The notes under the pieces: model-generated
Database searches by the model: none
What the model was told of the DNA's origin: nothing
The model's input: only the letters and a program-made list of their open reading frames with translations
Shown: positions 1 to 5,927 of the stretch, one piece after another
Layout of the letters: the number at the start of each line of letters is the position of its first letter
Numbering within the stretch: the stretch's first letter is position 1
Origin: Candidatus Nanopelagicales bacterium
GTDB taxonomy: Bacteria > Actinomycetota > Actinomycetes > Nanopelagicales > Nanopelagicaceae
Direction: 5' to 3'
Assembly (NCBI GenBank): GCA_030832365.1
Contig: JAURJF010000034.1
Location: forward strand, 1-9,875
DNA: 9,875 bases
Program-made: the position numbers and the translations under genes

Positions 1-428
1 CTCTCCTCGATTTTCTTAACTCGCGCTGTTGCGCCATCGATTGCAACAACTTGGACTTTTTCACCAGATGAAATCTTTTCACCCAAAGTATGAGCGCTCC
101 AGATCTCACCACTTAGCTTGACTTGACCACCCAATTGATCCACATCGGTAGTAGTAAAGGCAGTTGCTCCTAGTAGAGCATCAACATTTGTGGAACCCTC
201 TTGGCCTTGCTTCTTCATATGGCGCAGGGCAATTGGGCGAATTCCGACAAGTGAGATCAGAGCAAAGAGAGCAAAAGAGACGCCTTGAATGGCAAGGGAT
301 GCTCCAAGTAAGTTACTTACTCCAGCAGCAAGGGCAGCAAGTGCAAGTGAGGCAAATAAGAGATGGACAACTAACATCTCGGCAACCAAGAGCAGCCCAG
401 CTACTACAAACCAGATCCATGGATCCAT
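1..428 (-). CDS. NfeD-family membrane protein, short form (C-terminus cut by window edge)
   Basis: The minus-strand frame stays open from an ATG at 428 to the left edge (142 codons). Residues about 4-65 form two or three hydrophobic helices, beginning MDPWIWFVVAGLLLVAE. After a basic stretch (RHMKKQ), residues about 80-142 match the NfeD C-terminal OB-fold pattern: a GATA segment, then GGQVKLSGEIWSA, then GEKVQVVAIDGATARVKKI. Only the last few residues are probably missing. This is the short NfeD type without the ClpP-like protease domain. Short NfeD proteins are usually partnered with an SPFH/stomatin-like protein and thought to act in membrane organisation; the partner would be expected just left of this window (inference). 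The start is supported by AGGTGGT a few bases upstream. It is transcribed divergently from the UbiA-family gene. Confidence 0.85.
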   Translation of the reverse strand, partial: MDPWIWFVVAGLLLVAEMLVVHLLFASLALAALAAGVSNLLGASLAIQGVSFALFALISLVGIRPIALRHMKKQGQEGSTNVDALLGATAFTTTDVDQLGGQVKLSGEIWSAHTLGEKISSGEKVQVVAIDGATARVKKIEE

Positions 429-590
429 TGCTACCACCTAACTAATCTATGGTTGGGACTTTATCAGAGTAGCCCTTGGTAGTGGAGATGAAGTTTTTAA
501 GCAGAAGTGAACTACTTAATCTCTGCCTTATTTATTGAATTTCCTGAGAACTATGGCGGAGAGCAACTGCCTCTATGTCACTATTGGCAG

Positions 591-1271
591 ATGAGAGCGA
601 TAAGTGCCTTTGCCAGAGCCGCTCACTTTGGCCCAACAATGCTTATCACCGCCATCTCCTTTCTTCTAGCTTTAACGCTCTGGTGGGAGGGGCCGGCATA
701 TCTAATTGCTTTCACCGTATTTCTAGGCCAGCTCTTAATTGGCTGGAGTAATGACATCTATGACTATCAAGATGATCTAAAACATAACCGAGTTAATAAA
801 CCTTTAGTTAGCGGACAAGTAACTATAGAAAATCTTAGAAGGGCCACATTTATCCTCCTTCCCTTTGCAGTAATTGCTAACTTACTTGGACCACTTGGCC
901 TTAAAGGCGGAGCGGTCTATTTACTAGGTGTTGGCTGCGGTATTGCCTATAACTTCTATTTTAAGTTCCGTATTACATCTCCTCTTGTCTACTTCATCGC
1001 CCTTGCAGCGCTTCCGGCAAGTATTTTCTATGCCGTTGATAGAAATCCACCACTCTGGGTATTAGCAACAGGCTCTCTTCTTGGAGTTGCCTTTCACTTT
1101 GCCAATGTCTTAAAGGATCTAAGCGCAGATAGAGATAGCAAGATTGGCGGCCTCCCGCAGCGAGTTGGCAAGAGAGTTTCAATACTGATCATTTTTATAC
1201 TCTTAATCATTGTCACTGCCATATTAATTAATAGCCCAATTAGCTCTGATTTAAGAAGTGAATTTATCTAA
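591..1271 (+). CDS. UbiA-family prenyltransferase, short at the C-terminus
   Basis: Integral-membrane prenyltransferase of the UbiA superfamily, which joins a polyprenyl diphosphate to an aromatic or other acceptor. From the ATG at 591 the protein has 226 residues. It carries both metal-diphosphate motifs: NDxxDxxxD (N54, D55, D58, D62, in SNDIYDYQDDLKHN), followed by NKPLVSG, and DxxxD in KDLSADRDSKIG (D176, D180). About seven hydrophobic helices can be counted, against the usual nine, and the protein ends one helix after the second motif, where family members normally run to 280-300 residues. I chose ATG 591 because MRAISAFARAAHFGPT resembles the usual family start. The same frame is open from a GTG at 507, which would add 28 non-family-like residues; neither start has a good Shine-Dalgarno. 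The acceptor substrate (menaquinone, heme A, other) cannot be told from sequence. Confidence 0.85.
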   Translation: MRAISAFARAAHFGPTMLITAISFLLALTLWWEGPAYLIAFTVFLGQLLIGWSNDIYDYQDDLKHNRVNKPLVSGQVTIENLRRATFILLPFAVIANLLGPLGLKGGAVYLLGVGCGIAYNFYFKFRITSPLVYFIALAALPASIFYAVDRNPPLWVLATGSLLGVAFHFANVLKDLSADRDSKIGGLPQRVGKRVSILIIFILLIIVTAILINSPISSDLRSEFI

Positions 1272-1303
1272 ACTCTCAATACACAAAAGGCGCAAGTGGG
1301 CAG

Positions 1304-1309
1304 TAACCT
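1304..1309 (+). promoter_or_regulatory. Probable -10 element (TAACCT) of a leaderless lipoprotein gene
   Basis: TAACCT fits TAnnnT and ends 6 bases before the ATG at 1316, which would place the transcription start at or next to the A of the start codon. No Shine-Dalgarno sequence lies at normal spacing. No clear -35 was seen. Confidence 0.4.
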
Positions 1310-1315
1310 TGTGTC

Positions 1316-1783
1316 ATGGGTCTTAAAGGCTTTGGCCTAATAAAGCTAGTACTTCTTCTATCCTTACTCCTCTCAGCTTGTTCAACTGAGCCAGATCAGA
1401 AGGATCAATCTAATTCACAAGCAAGTCAATGTAGCCAGGAAGAGATCGCTGGCGGCGCTGCTTGGATCACTGGTCAATTAAATGCCTTTGGTAGCGCTGA
1501 ACCAAGTGCTGCTTACAATTTTGCCTCAGAGCAATTTCGACAAGGTGTATCCCTAGATAACTTTGTTGCAATAATCTCTGGCCAATATAGCGCTCTACTA
1601 ACTCTAAAAAGCTTTGAGATTGGCCGCTGTGTTGCCCTAGATGATGGCTATGTATTTCAGGTGGATTTAATCGATAATCAAAATAAGAGCTTTACCATGC
1701 AATATGTCCTTTCAAAAATAGATGGGCAATGGGGCGTAGATGCTGCCACAATTGTCGAGAATAAAGTCGATCCAACTCTTTAG
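1316..1783 (+). CDS. Lipoprotein with DUF4864/NTF2-like domain
   Basis: A 155-residue secreted lipoprotein of unknown function. The N-terminus is a lipoprotein signal: K4 and K10, a leucine-rich core, and the lipobox LSAC with Cys22 as the lipidated residue. A Ser/Gln-rich tether follows (about 23-42). Residues about 48-150 resemble DUF4864 (NTF2-like fold): ITGQLNAFGSAEPSAAYNFAS, then FVAIISGQYSALLTLKSFEIGRC, and a final DGQWGVDAATIVE strand. The match is by remembered pattern and is not certain. The protein would sit on the outer face of the cytoplasmic membrane. It starts 44 bases after the prenyltransferase gene, apparently from its own leaderless promoter, and ends 41 bases before the S51 hydrolase. 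Confidence 0.8.
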   Translation: MGLKGFGLIKLVLLLSLLLSACSTEPDQKDQSNSQASQCSQEEIAGGAAWITGQLNAFGSAEPSAAYNFASEQFRQGVSLDNFVAIISGQYSALLTLKSFEIGRCVALDDGYVFQVDLIDNQNKSFTMQYVLSKIDGQWGVDAATIVENKVDPTL

Positions 1784-1824
1784 TAGCACCACGCTAATTA
1801 AACAGAAATAAGGAGTGATAAAGG

Positions 1825-2544
1825 ATGCCTAAGGGATCTCTAGCGCTAGTTGGCTCTGGTGAGTATCTGCCAGCGATGGCCTCTTTAGAGCTATCTCTTA
1901 TTCAAGATGGTGTTAAAAATGGCAAGAAGGCGCGCTTCATTCAAATCCCAACCGCGGCAGGGCAAGAGAGCGCAGATCGAATTGCGTTTTGGAGAGAGCT
2001 TGGAAGGGCGCAAGGCGAGCGCTTAGGGATAGAGGTTGAATTCCTAGAGATATTAAGTAAGCAAGATGCGCAAGATAAAGAGCTAGCAGAACTTATTGCA
2101 GATAGCGCCCTTATCTATCTCTCTGGAGGAGATCCACATCATCTAGCAGAATCACTTGCAGGCACCCCAGTATTTGATGCCATCTATCAAGGCTGGAGTA
2201 GCGGTTCATCACTTGCAGGCTGCAGCGCAGGTGCTATGGCGCTCTCAACTCATATTCCAAACTTTAGACTTAGTAAGAAGAGGCCAACTCAAGGTTTTAA
2301 TCTCCTTACTAACATCAGAGTCATTCCTCACTTTGATCGCTTCTTTAGATGGATTCCAGAGAGCGCAGCAAAGGTATTAATGAGCGCGCCAGACGAGACC
2401 ATATTGATAGGAATTGATGAGCTAACTGCGCTAGTAAATCGAAGCGGAGAAAGTGATTGGCAGGTAATAGGAAGTGGCTTAGTTCATATCTTAAGCGGCG
2501 CCCCTAGCGCTCAATTAGCTAATAGGGCAAGAATTACTCTCTAA
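1825..2544 (+). CDS. Peptidase S51 family (peptidase E/cyanophycinase-like) hydrolase
   Basis: A 239-residue cytoplasmic protein with the class I glutamine-amidotransferase-like fold of peptidase family S51. Visible motifs are GSGEY near the N-terminus (10-14), YLSGGDPHHL (98-107), the nucleophile elbow AGCSAGAMAL with Ser134 as the expected catalytic serine, and VIPHFDRF with His169 as the expected histidine. Members cleave Asp-X dipeptides (peptidase E) or cyanophycin and related beta-linked peptides; the substrate cannot be told here. Length is normal for the compact family form. The start is secure: AGGAGTG sits 7 bases before the ATG, and another AAGG directly precedes it. It is the best Shine-Dalgarno of the left block. 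The mycoredoxin gene begins 19 bases after its stop. Confidence 0.88.
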   Translation: MPKGSLALVGSGEYLPAMASLELSLIQDGVKNGKKARFIQIPTAAGQESADRIAFWRELGRAQGERLGIEVEFLEILSKQDAQDKELAELIADSALIYLSGGDPHHLAESLAGTPVFDAIYQGWSSGSSLAGCSAGAMALSTHIPNFRLSKKRPTQGFNLLTNIRVIPHFDRFFRWIPESAAKVLMSAPDETILIGIDELTALVNRSGESDWQVIGSGLVHILSGAPSAQLANRARITL

Positions 2545-2551
2545 CATCAAA

Positions 2552-2557
2552 TACAGT
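2552..2557 (+). promoter_or_regulatory. Probable -10 element (TACAGT) of the leaderless mycoredoxin gene
   Basis: TACAGT fits TAnnnT and ends 6 bases before the ATG at 2564. The gap from the previous stop codon is only 19 bases and contains no Shine-Dalgarno, so either this is a leaderless start or the gene is read with its upstream neighbour by reinitiation. Confidence 0.35.
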
Positions 2558-2563
2558 TATCAC

Positions 2564-2806
2564 ATGTCATTTGTTATGTATTCAACCACTTGGTGTGGTT
2601 ATTGCAAGAGGCTAAAGTCGCAATTAGCAGATCTTGGCATCAGCTTTGAAGAGATTAATATTGAAGAGGTTGCCGGAACAGCTCAGATTGTTGAAAAGGT
2701 AAACGGGGGAAATCAAACCGTTCCAACCCTAGTTTTCTCAGATGGAAGCGCTATGACTAATCCATCAGCAAAACAAGTGCAAGAAAAGCTTGCTTCGCTT
2801 TCCTAA
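2564..2806 (+). CDS. mrx1: Mycoredoxin-1-like glutaredoxin
   Basis: An 80-residue single-domain thiol-disulfide redoxin. The sequence follows mycobacterial mycoredoxin-1 closely: MYSTTWCGYCKRLKSQL with the CGYC active site (Cys11, Cys14), then the FEEINIEE strand, VNGGNQTVPTLVFSDGSAMTNPS with the cis-proline loop TVP (52-54), and a C-terminal helix. In Actinobacteria this family reduces mycothiol mixed disulfides, using electrons from mycothiol and mycothione reductase, and supports peroxiredoxins. It also resembles NrdH redoxins, but the NGGNQTVPT and TNPS stretches favour mycoredoxin. A superoxide dismutase lies two genes downstream, so an oxidative-stress setting is plausible, though the two appear to have separate promoters. 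There is no Shine-Dalgarno. Confidence 0.92.
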   Translation: MSFVMYSTTWCGYCKRLKSQLADLGISFEEINIEEVAGTAQIVEKVNGGNQTVPTLVFSDGSAMTNPSAKQVQEKLASLS

Positions 2807-2833
2807 AACCCGTAATTCTCTAACCACCTCTTG

Positions 2834-2839
2834 TATTAT
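2834..2839 (+). promoter_or_regulatory. Probable -10 element (TATTAT) of a leaderless membrane-protein gene
   Basis: TATTAT matches the -10 consensus at five of six bases and ends 7 bases before the ATG at 2847. No Shine-Dalgarno is present, so transcription probably begins at the start codon. A convincing -35 is not seen (GTAATT lies 17 bases upstream). Confidence 0.5.
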
Positions 2840-2846
2840 CTAGCCT

Positions 2847-3224
2847 ATGGATGAAAACAATCTAATTAATTCTTGGAATCAACAACGCTCTATTAGAGTC
2901 AAATCTCAATTAGCTCCCACAATTCTTCTCTCAGCAGTATTAGCGCTCTGTGCAACAGGTGCTATTACCGGTGATAGCGATCAATATCTAAAGCTATTTC
3001 TAGTTGGTCTTGTTGCCTCAGGGGGAGTCTTCTCAGTAACAGCGATGGTGGCAGCAGTTAGAGATAGCCTTTCTGTAATTGATTCACTTAAGGCCCTTAA
3101 ATCTGCCTCAGCCTTATCGCAATCAATAGCCAAATCAGGTTCTCAATTAAAGGCTCTAGCCCTTCTCTTTATGGCGATGAGCACCTTTAACTTTGTTGTA
3201 CTCCTACTCTATTTATATAGCTAG
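2847..3224 (+). CDS. Small three-helix membrane protein of unknown function
   Basis: A 125-residue protein I do not recognise. Hydrophobic segments lie at about 22-41 (LAPTILLSAVLALCATGAI), 47-70 and 101-123 (ending FNFVVLLLYLY). The N-terminus is hydrophilic (MDENNLINSWNQQRSIRVKS). A Ser/Ala/Lys/Leu-rich amphipathic stretch with the local repeat SLKALKSASALSQSIAKSGSQ lies between helices two and three. No catalytic motif or metal-binding cluster is visible. The start is supported by the well-placed leaderless -10 and by the preceding intergenic gap of 40 bases. It ends 79 bases before the superoxide dismutase. Confidence 0.75.
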   Translation: MDENNLINSWNQQRSIRVKSQLAPTILLSAVLALCATGAITGDSDQYLKLFLVGLVASGGVFSVTAMVAAVRDSLSVIDSLKALKSASALSQSIAKSGSQLKALALLFMAMSTFNFVVLLLYLYS

Positions 3225-3237
3225 GCCTTGATCTATC

Positions 3238-3265
3238 TTGCTCTTTAAGCAGCCAGGGCTAAACT
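3238..3265 (+). promoter_or_regulatory. Possible promoter of the superoxide dismutase-protease unit
   Basis: TTGCTC (3238-3243) and TAAACT (3260-3265) are 16 bases apart and would start transcription near 3272, leaving a leader of about 30 bases with GAAAGG (3287-3292) as Shine-Dalgarno before the ATG at 3304. TTGACT at 3271-3276 is an alternative -35, but the -10 17 bases on (GATAAA) is poor. Confidence 0.3.
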
Positions 3266-3303
3266 AACTCTTGACTCACCCCCATTGAAAGGCGATAAAT
3301 AAA

Positions 3304-3900
3304 ATGGCTTTCACCCTTCCACCACTTCCATACCCCTATGACGCTCTAGAGCCTCATATCGATGAGGCAACTATGAAGCTTCATCATGGCAAACATCATC
3401 AGGCCTATGTTGATAAATTAAATGCAGCAATTGCAGGAAGTGAATGGGAATCAAAGAGCCTTGATGAAATTATGCTCTCACTTGATAAAGTGCCAGATAA
3501 AATTAAAGCAGCGGTTAGAAATAATGGCGGCGGCCACTACAACCACTCCCTGTTTTGGCAATGGATGAGCCCAACTGGTGGAGGCGAGCCAACTGGCAAA
3601 GTAGCAGAGGCAATAAATTCCAAGTTTGGATCTTTTGCAAAGTTCAAGGAAGAGTTTGAAGCAGCAGGGATGGCTCGCTTTGGCTCTGGTTGGGTCTGGT
3701 TAATTCAAGATGGAAGTGAGCTTTCAATAACCACCACCCCATATCAAGATTGCCCAGTAAGTGAGGGAAAGAAAGTACTTCTAGGAAATGATCTCTGGGA
3801 GCACGCTTATTACCTCAAATACCAGAATAGAAGACCCGAATACCTCGCTGCCTGGTGGAGCGTAGTTAATTGGAACAAAGTCACAGAGCTCTTTAATTAA
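3304..3900 (+). CDS. sodA: Superoxide dismutase, Fe/Mn family, Mn-type signature
   Basis: A 198-residue enzyme that dismutates superoxide to oxygen and hydrogen peroxide. The alpha-hairpin domain begins FTLPPLPYPYDALEPHID. The four metal ligands are visible: His27 (MKLHHGKHHQAY), His81 (GGGHYNHSLFW), Asp163 and His167 (NDLWEHAYYL). Tyr35 and Trp130 occupy the usual active-site positions. Gly77 in the first domain and Gln148 in TPYQDCP are the pair typical of manganese or cambialistic enzymes; iron enzymes carry the active-site glutamine in the N-terminal domain. No signal peptide is present, so it is cytoplasmic. GAAAGG about 11 bases upstream is a modest ribosome site. The protease gene begins 13 bases after the stop, with its own Shine-Dalgarno, so the two are probably co-transcribed. 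Confidence 0.95.
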   Translation: MAFTLPPLPYPYDALEPHIDEATMKLHHGKHHQAYVDKLNAAIAGSEWESKSLDEIMLSLDKVPDKIKAAVRNNGGGHYNHSLFWQWMSPTGGGEPTGKVAEAINSKFGSFAKFKEEFEAAGMARFGSGWVWLIQDGSELSITTTPYQDCPVSEGKKVLLGNDLWEHAYYLKYQNRRPEYLAAWWSVVNWNKVTELFN

Positions 3901-3913
3901 TAAGGAAAAATAA

Positions 3914-5566
3914 ATGATTAACAAGAGTAGAGGCGCAGCTTTACTAGCCTTTGCTCTTGTTTTATCTCTTATTCCTTTCTCTGCTAACTCAAATTCTCAT
4001 GGCGCAGGTCCACAAACCCCACCATGTGGAATATATAAAGTAAAGAAAGATGAAGTTATTGCAGGGGTTAAATTTCCAAAAGGAAGCTATCAAATAAATG
4101 CCTTTGGCATATCTTGCTCTAAAGTCCTTGGTAAGAAAGGGCTATTTGCCAAATTCCTAAAGTTAAAAGATAAAGATCCACTACCAAAGCCTTGGAAGTA
4201 TCTATCTGATGCTGTGGGAGCTCCAAAGTTTTCATCGGGGCCAGGAGTTGGTTTTAGAGTTCAATCAATTTCACAATCAAGACCAACGCCAACACCAACG
4301 CCAACACCCAGCCCCACTGTTACACCTTCTGCTACGCCATCACCAACCCCAACAGTTTCTGCTACCCCAACCCCTTCGCCAACCCAAACGGTAAAAGATA
4401 TTGTTTATAAACCACCTACTGAACCGAGTGAAAATATTGAGTTATGCAAGATTAAAGATGTAAGTAAAACGCGAGGAATGACTGGGGCAGGTTTTCCAGA
4501 GTGGAATGCAATGACAGCAAAGTCTGGAACTGTTAAATGGGCATTGATCCCTATCGACTTCTCAGACTTTCCAGGTGAGGCGAATTTTAGGGCTCGAGTT
4601 GATGATCAGATGAAGCTACTAACAGAGTGGTTTGATGTAGTTAGCGAAGGAAAATTTAAAGTCCAATGGGTCGTTGCTGATAATTGGGTAAGGCTCCCAG
4701 GTAAAAGTAGTGATTATGTAATTCCAAAATCTGTAAACGTCAATAATGCTGCAAACGGACCAAAGATATTTCAAGATGCCATGGGTGCATCAGATCCAGT
4801 TTTTGACTTCACCAATATCCAAACAGTTAATTTCATTTTGCCAAAGGGTCAAACTTTTATAGGAGAAGGCACTCAAGGATTCCCTTGGGATCAGGTAGTT
4901 AAGGATTTAAGAACAAATGAAGGGCAAATAGCTTCTTACTCCATTCCGGGAGCATTCTTTGATGCACCAGAGCGAGAGTATTGGTCTTATTGGGCACATG
5001 AGTTTGGCCATGCAATTGGATTGGGCCATGTTGGCGGTTGGAGCGAGCTACCAATCAACACTTTTAATCCTTTTGACATTCTTGGAGGACAAGATGGGCC
5101 AACCCGTGAACTTAGTGGCTGGATGAGATTTTTCGGCAGATGGATTCCAGACGAGCGGGTATTTTGCAGACAGGCTAGCCAGATAAGAGAAATTGAGATG
5201 ACGTTAGCGCCATTAAGTGGAAGCCAACCAGGGCTAAGGCTTGCAATACTGCCAATCTCACAAAGTAGAGCTGTCATTATTGAATCACGCAGGTATACCA
5301 AGTTCTCTTGTGGAATTGATACAAAAAACGGTGTTCTGGTTTATATCTATGATGCTACCAAAGGCCATGGCGAAGAATTTTTGATTCCACAGGCCCCAAC
5401 TACAAGACCAATTGAGAGTCATAACGTAGGCAAGAAACCATGTATGGCTTCAGCATTTCCCGATCCACTTCTCTATGAAGGTGAAAAAGTCAGCGTTGAA
5501 GGGCTAACAATTCAGGTGCTTTTACATGGAAATTACGATCGCATCAAAATAACTAAAAATTCATAG
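3914..5566 (+). CDS. Secreted M6-like zinc metalloprotease with Pro/Thr linker
   Basis: A 550-residue exported protein. An N-terminal signal peptide (K4, R6, then a hydrophobic core to about residue 22, cleavage probably near SANS) is followed by a small domain at 36-120 (CGIYKVKKDEVIAGVKFPKGSY, ISC, a basic FAKFLKLKDKD segment). A PTPTPTP-type linker spans about 124-158, then the catalytic region about 175-550. The zinc site is HExxHxxGxxH: His362, Glu363, His366, His372 in WAHEFGHAIGLGHVGG. Downstream FDILGG and LSGWMRFFGRW resemble the met-turn region and LSxWxKxxLGW of M6 (immune inhibitor A-like) peptidases. The six cysteines (38, 68, 178, 418, 466, 510) could form three disulfides. No sortase motif or C-terminal anchor is seen. 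AAGGAA 6 bases before the ATG supports the start. Substrate unknown; classification within M6-like clans is by motif only. Confidence 0.85.
   Translation: MINKSRGAALLAFALVLSLIPFSANSNSHGAGPQTPPCGIYKVKKDEVIAGVKFPKGSYQINAFGISCSKVLGKKGLFAKFLKLKDKDPLPKPWKYLSDAVGAPKFSSGPGVGFRVQSISQSRPTPTPTPTPSPTVTPSATPSPTPTVSATPTPSPTQTVKDIVYKPPTEPSENIELCKIKDVSKTRGMTGAGFPEWNAMTAKSGTVKWALIPIDFSDFPGEANFRARVDDQMKLLTEWFDVVSEGKFKVQWVVADNWVRLPGKSSDYVIPKSVNVNNAANGPKIFQDAMGASDPVFDFTNIQTVNFILPKGQTFIGEGTQGFPWDQVVKDLRTNEGQIASYSIPGAFFDAPEREYWSYWAHEFGHAIGLGHVGGWSELPINTFNPFDILGGQDGPTRELSGWMRFFGRWIPDERVFCRQASQIREIEMTLAPLSGSQPGLRLAILPISQSRAVIIESRRYTKFSCGIDTKNGVLVYIYDATKGHGEEFLIPQAPTTRPIESHNVGKKPCMASAFPDPLLYEGEKVSVEGLTIQVLLHGNYDRIKITKNS
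4283..4387 (+). repeat. Pro/Thr-rich low-complexity linker repeats in the protease gene
   Basis: Degenerate tandem CCAACG/CCAACA hexamers encode a (PT)n(SP)n linker (residues 124-158). Such linkers separate domains in actinobacterial secreted proteins and may be O-glycosylated. The tract is a likely site of copy-number variation. Confidence 0.85.
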
Positions 5567-5715
5567 ATCAGACGAAAAGTAGCTTTATAGTGCTACGGCG
5601 ATATTTAATCTTTTTGGAATTACTCACTGTATAACTTCCAAAACCTAAGGATTTCCACAATTTAAAAAAGATGCTAATTTCATTCAAATTGTAAGTGTAA
5701 TTATTGCCATGTGGC

Positions 5716-5790
5716 GCGGATATAGTCGTAATTGGTAACACACAGGTTTTCACCAGACTTGAATTACGGGTTCGAGCCCCGTTATCCGCT
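5716..5790 (+). tRNA. tRNA-like gene with abnormal anticodon arm; Gly-like ends, anticodon uncertain
   Basis: Acceptor strands GCGGATA (5716-5722) and TATCCGC (5783-5789) pair over all 7 positions, with T5790 as discriminator. The T arm is perfect: ACGGG (5766-5770), loop TTCGAGC, CCCGT (5778-5782). T8 and A9 are present. The D arm holds G18G19 (5734-5735), but its stem pairs (GTGT/ACAC) only if C5727 is bulged. The anticodon stem CAGGT (5743-5747) pairs with ACTTG (5757-5761), leaving a 9-base loop TTTCACCAG. If T5748-G5756 closes, a 7-base loop TTCACCA would present CAC (Val). The acceptor sequence and T73 resemble bacterial tRNA-Gly, and removing a few bases would give a Gly(TCC) loop. It may be a decayed or recoded tRNA-Gly, an unusual functional tRNA, or a tRNA-like part of a larger RNA. 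CCA is not encoded (TCCC follows). Confidence 0.6.
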
Positions 5791-5831
5791 CCCGTAGTCG
5801 GTGTATCATTACGCCAATCAAGTCTGGTGAA
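5749..5831 (+). repeat. 14-base perfect inverted repeat linking the tRNA-like anticodon arm to its trailer
   Basis: TTCACCAGACTTGA (5749-5762), covering most of the anticodon loop and the 3' side of its stem, is exactly complementary to TCAAGTCTGGTGAA (5818-5831) in the trailer. Pairing would enclose the T-arm hairpin and a second 6-bp hairpin, GGTGTA-TCAT-TACGCC (5800-5815), and would be incompatible with the cloverleaf. Chance occurrence at this distance is very unlikely. Confidence 0.85.
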
Positions 5832-5891
5832 GTGAGTGTCGTATAGGACACCGCAAAGGGCCCCAATATTTAGGGGCCCTTTTCTTTTTTT
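5791..5891 (+). ncRNA. Structured 3' trailer of the tRNA-like transcript
   Basis: Between the tRNA-like 3' end and the T-tract lie successive hairpins: 5800-5815 (6 bp, TCAT loop), the 14-base complement described above, GTGTC/GACAC at 5836-5851 (6-base loop GTATAG), and the terminator hairpin. The layout suggests one plus-strand transcript of roughly 180 bases. Whether the trailer is merely removed during tRNA maturation or is part of a functional RNA cannot be told. I do not recognise it as tmRNA, RNase P RNA, 6S or a known riboswitch. Confidence 0.45.
5855..5891 (+). terminator. Strong intrinsic terminator of the tRNA-like transcript
   Basis: AAAGGGCCCC (5855-5864) pairs perfectly with GGGGCCCTTT (5873-5882) around an 8-base AT loop, followed by TTTCTTTTTTT (5881-5891). 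The T-tract is on the plus strand only, so it ends rightward transcription and shields the convergent oxidoreductase genes. On the minus strand only three T residues follow the stem. Confidence 0.93.
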
Positions 5892-5927
5892 CAGCTTTAT
5901 CCAAATATCTTTTAAAGTCTCACTCAA

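Noticed and set aside
164..445. 93-codon plus-strand ORF at the left edge
   Set aside because: It is the shadow of the NfeD-family gene, which has helices and an OB-fold pattern on the minus strand. The product is Gln/Arg-rich with no domain.
488..538. 16-codon ORF starting ATG at 488 ahead of the prenyltransferase
   Set aside because: It is very short, out of frame with the prenyltransferase and has no composition or motif suggesting a leader peptide.
4987..5301. 104-codon minus-strand ORF inside the protease gene
   Set aside because: It lies antisense to the zinc-site region, whose plus-strand frame has clear M6-like motifs. The antisense product shows no family features.
5579..5596. Hairpin GTAGC/GCTAC just after the protease gene
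   Set aside because: It has only five base pairs with an 8-base loop, and the T-run is displaced by more than ten bases. It is too weak to call a terminator.
5716..5891. The tRNA-like locus as a tmRNA, riboswitch or T-box
   Set aside because: There is no tag-peptide reading frame, no tmRNA pseudoknots or length, no downstream plus-strand gene to regulate, and no T-box sequence. It fits a tRNA-like gene with trailer better.
5568..5927. 119-codon minus-strand ORF between the protease and the oxidoreductase
   Set aside because: It runs antisense across the tRNA-like gene, its trailer and the terminator. Segments such as GARTRN are simply the reverse complement of a T arm. The rest has no domain character.
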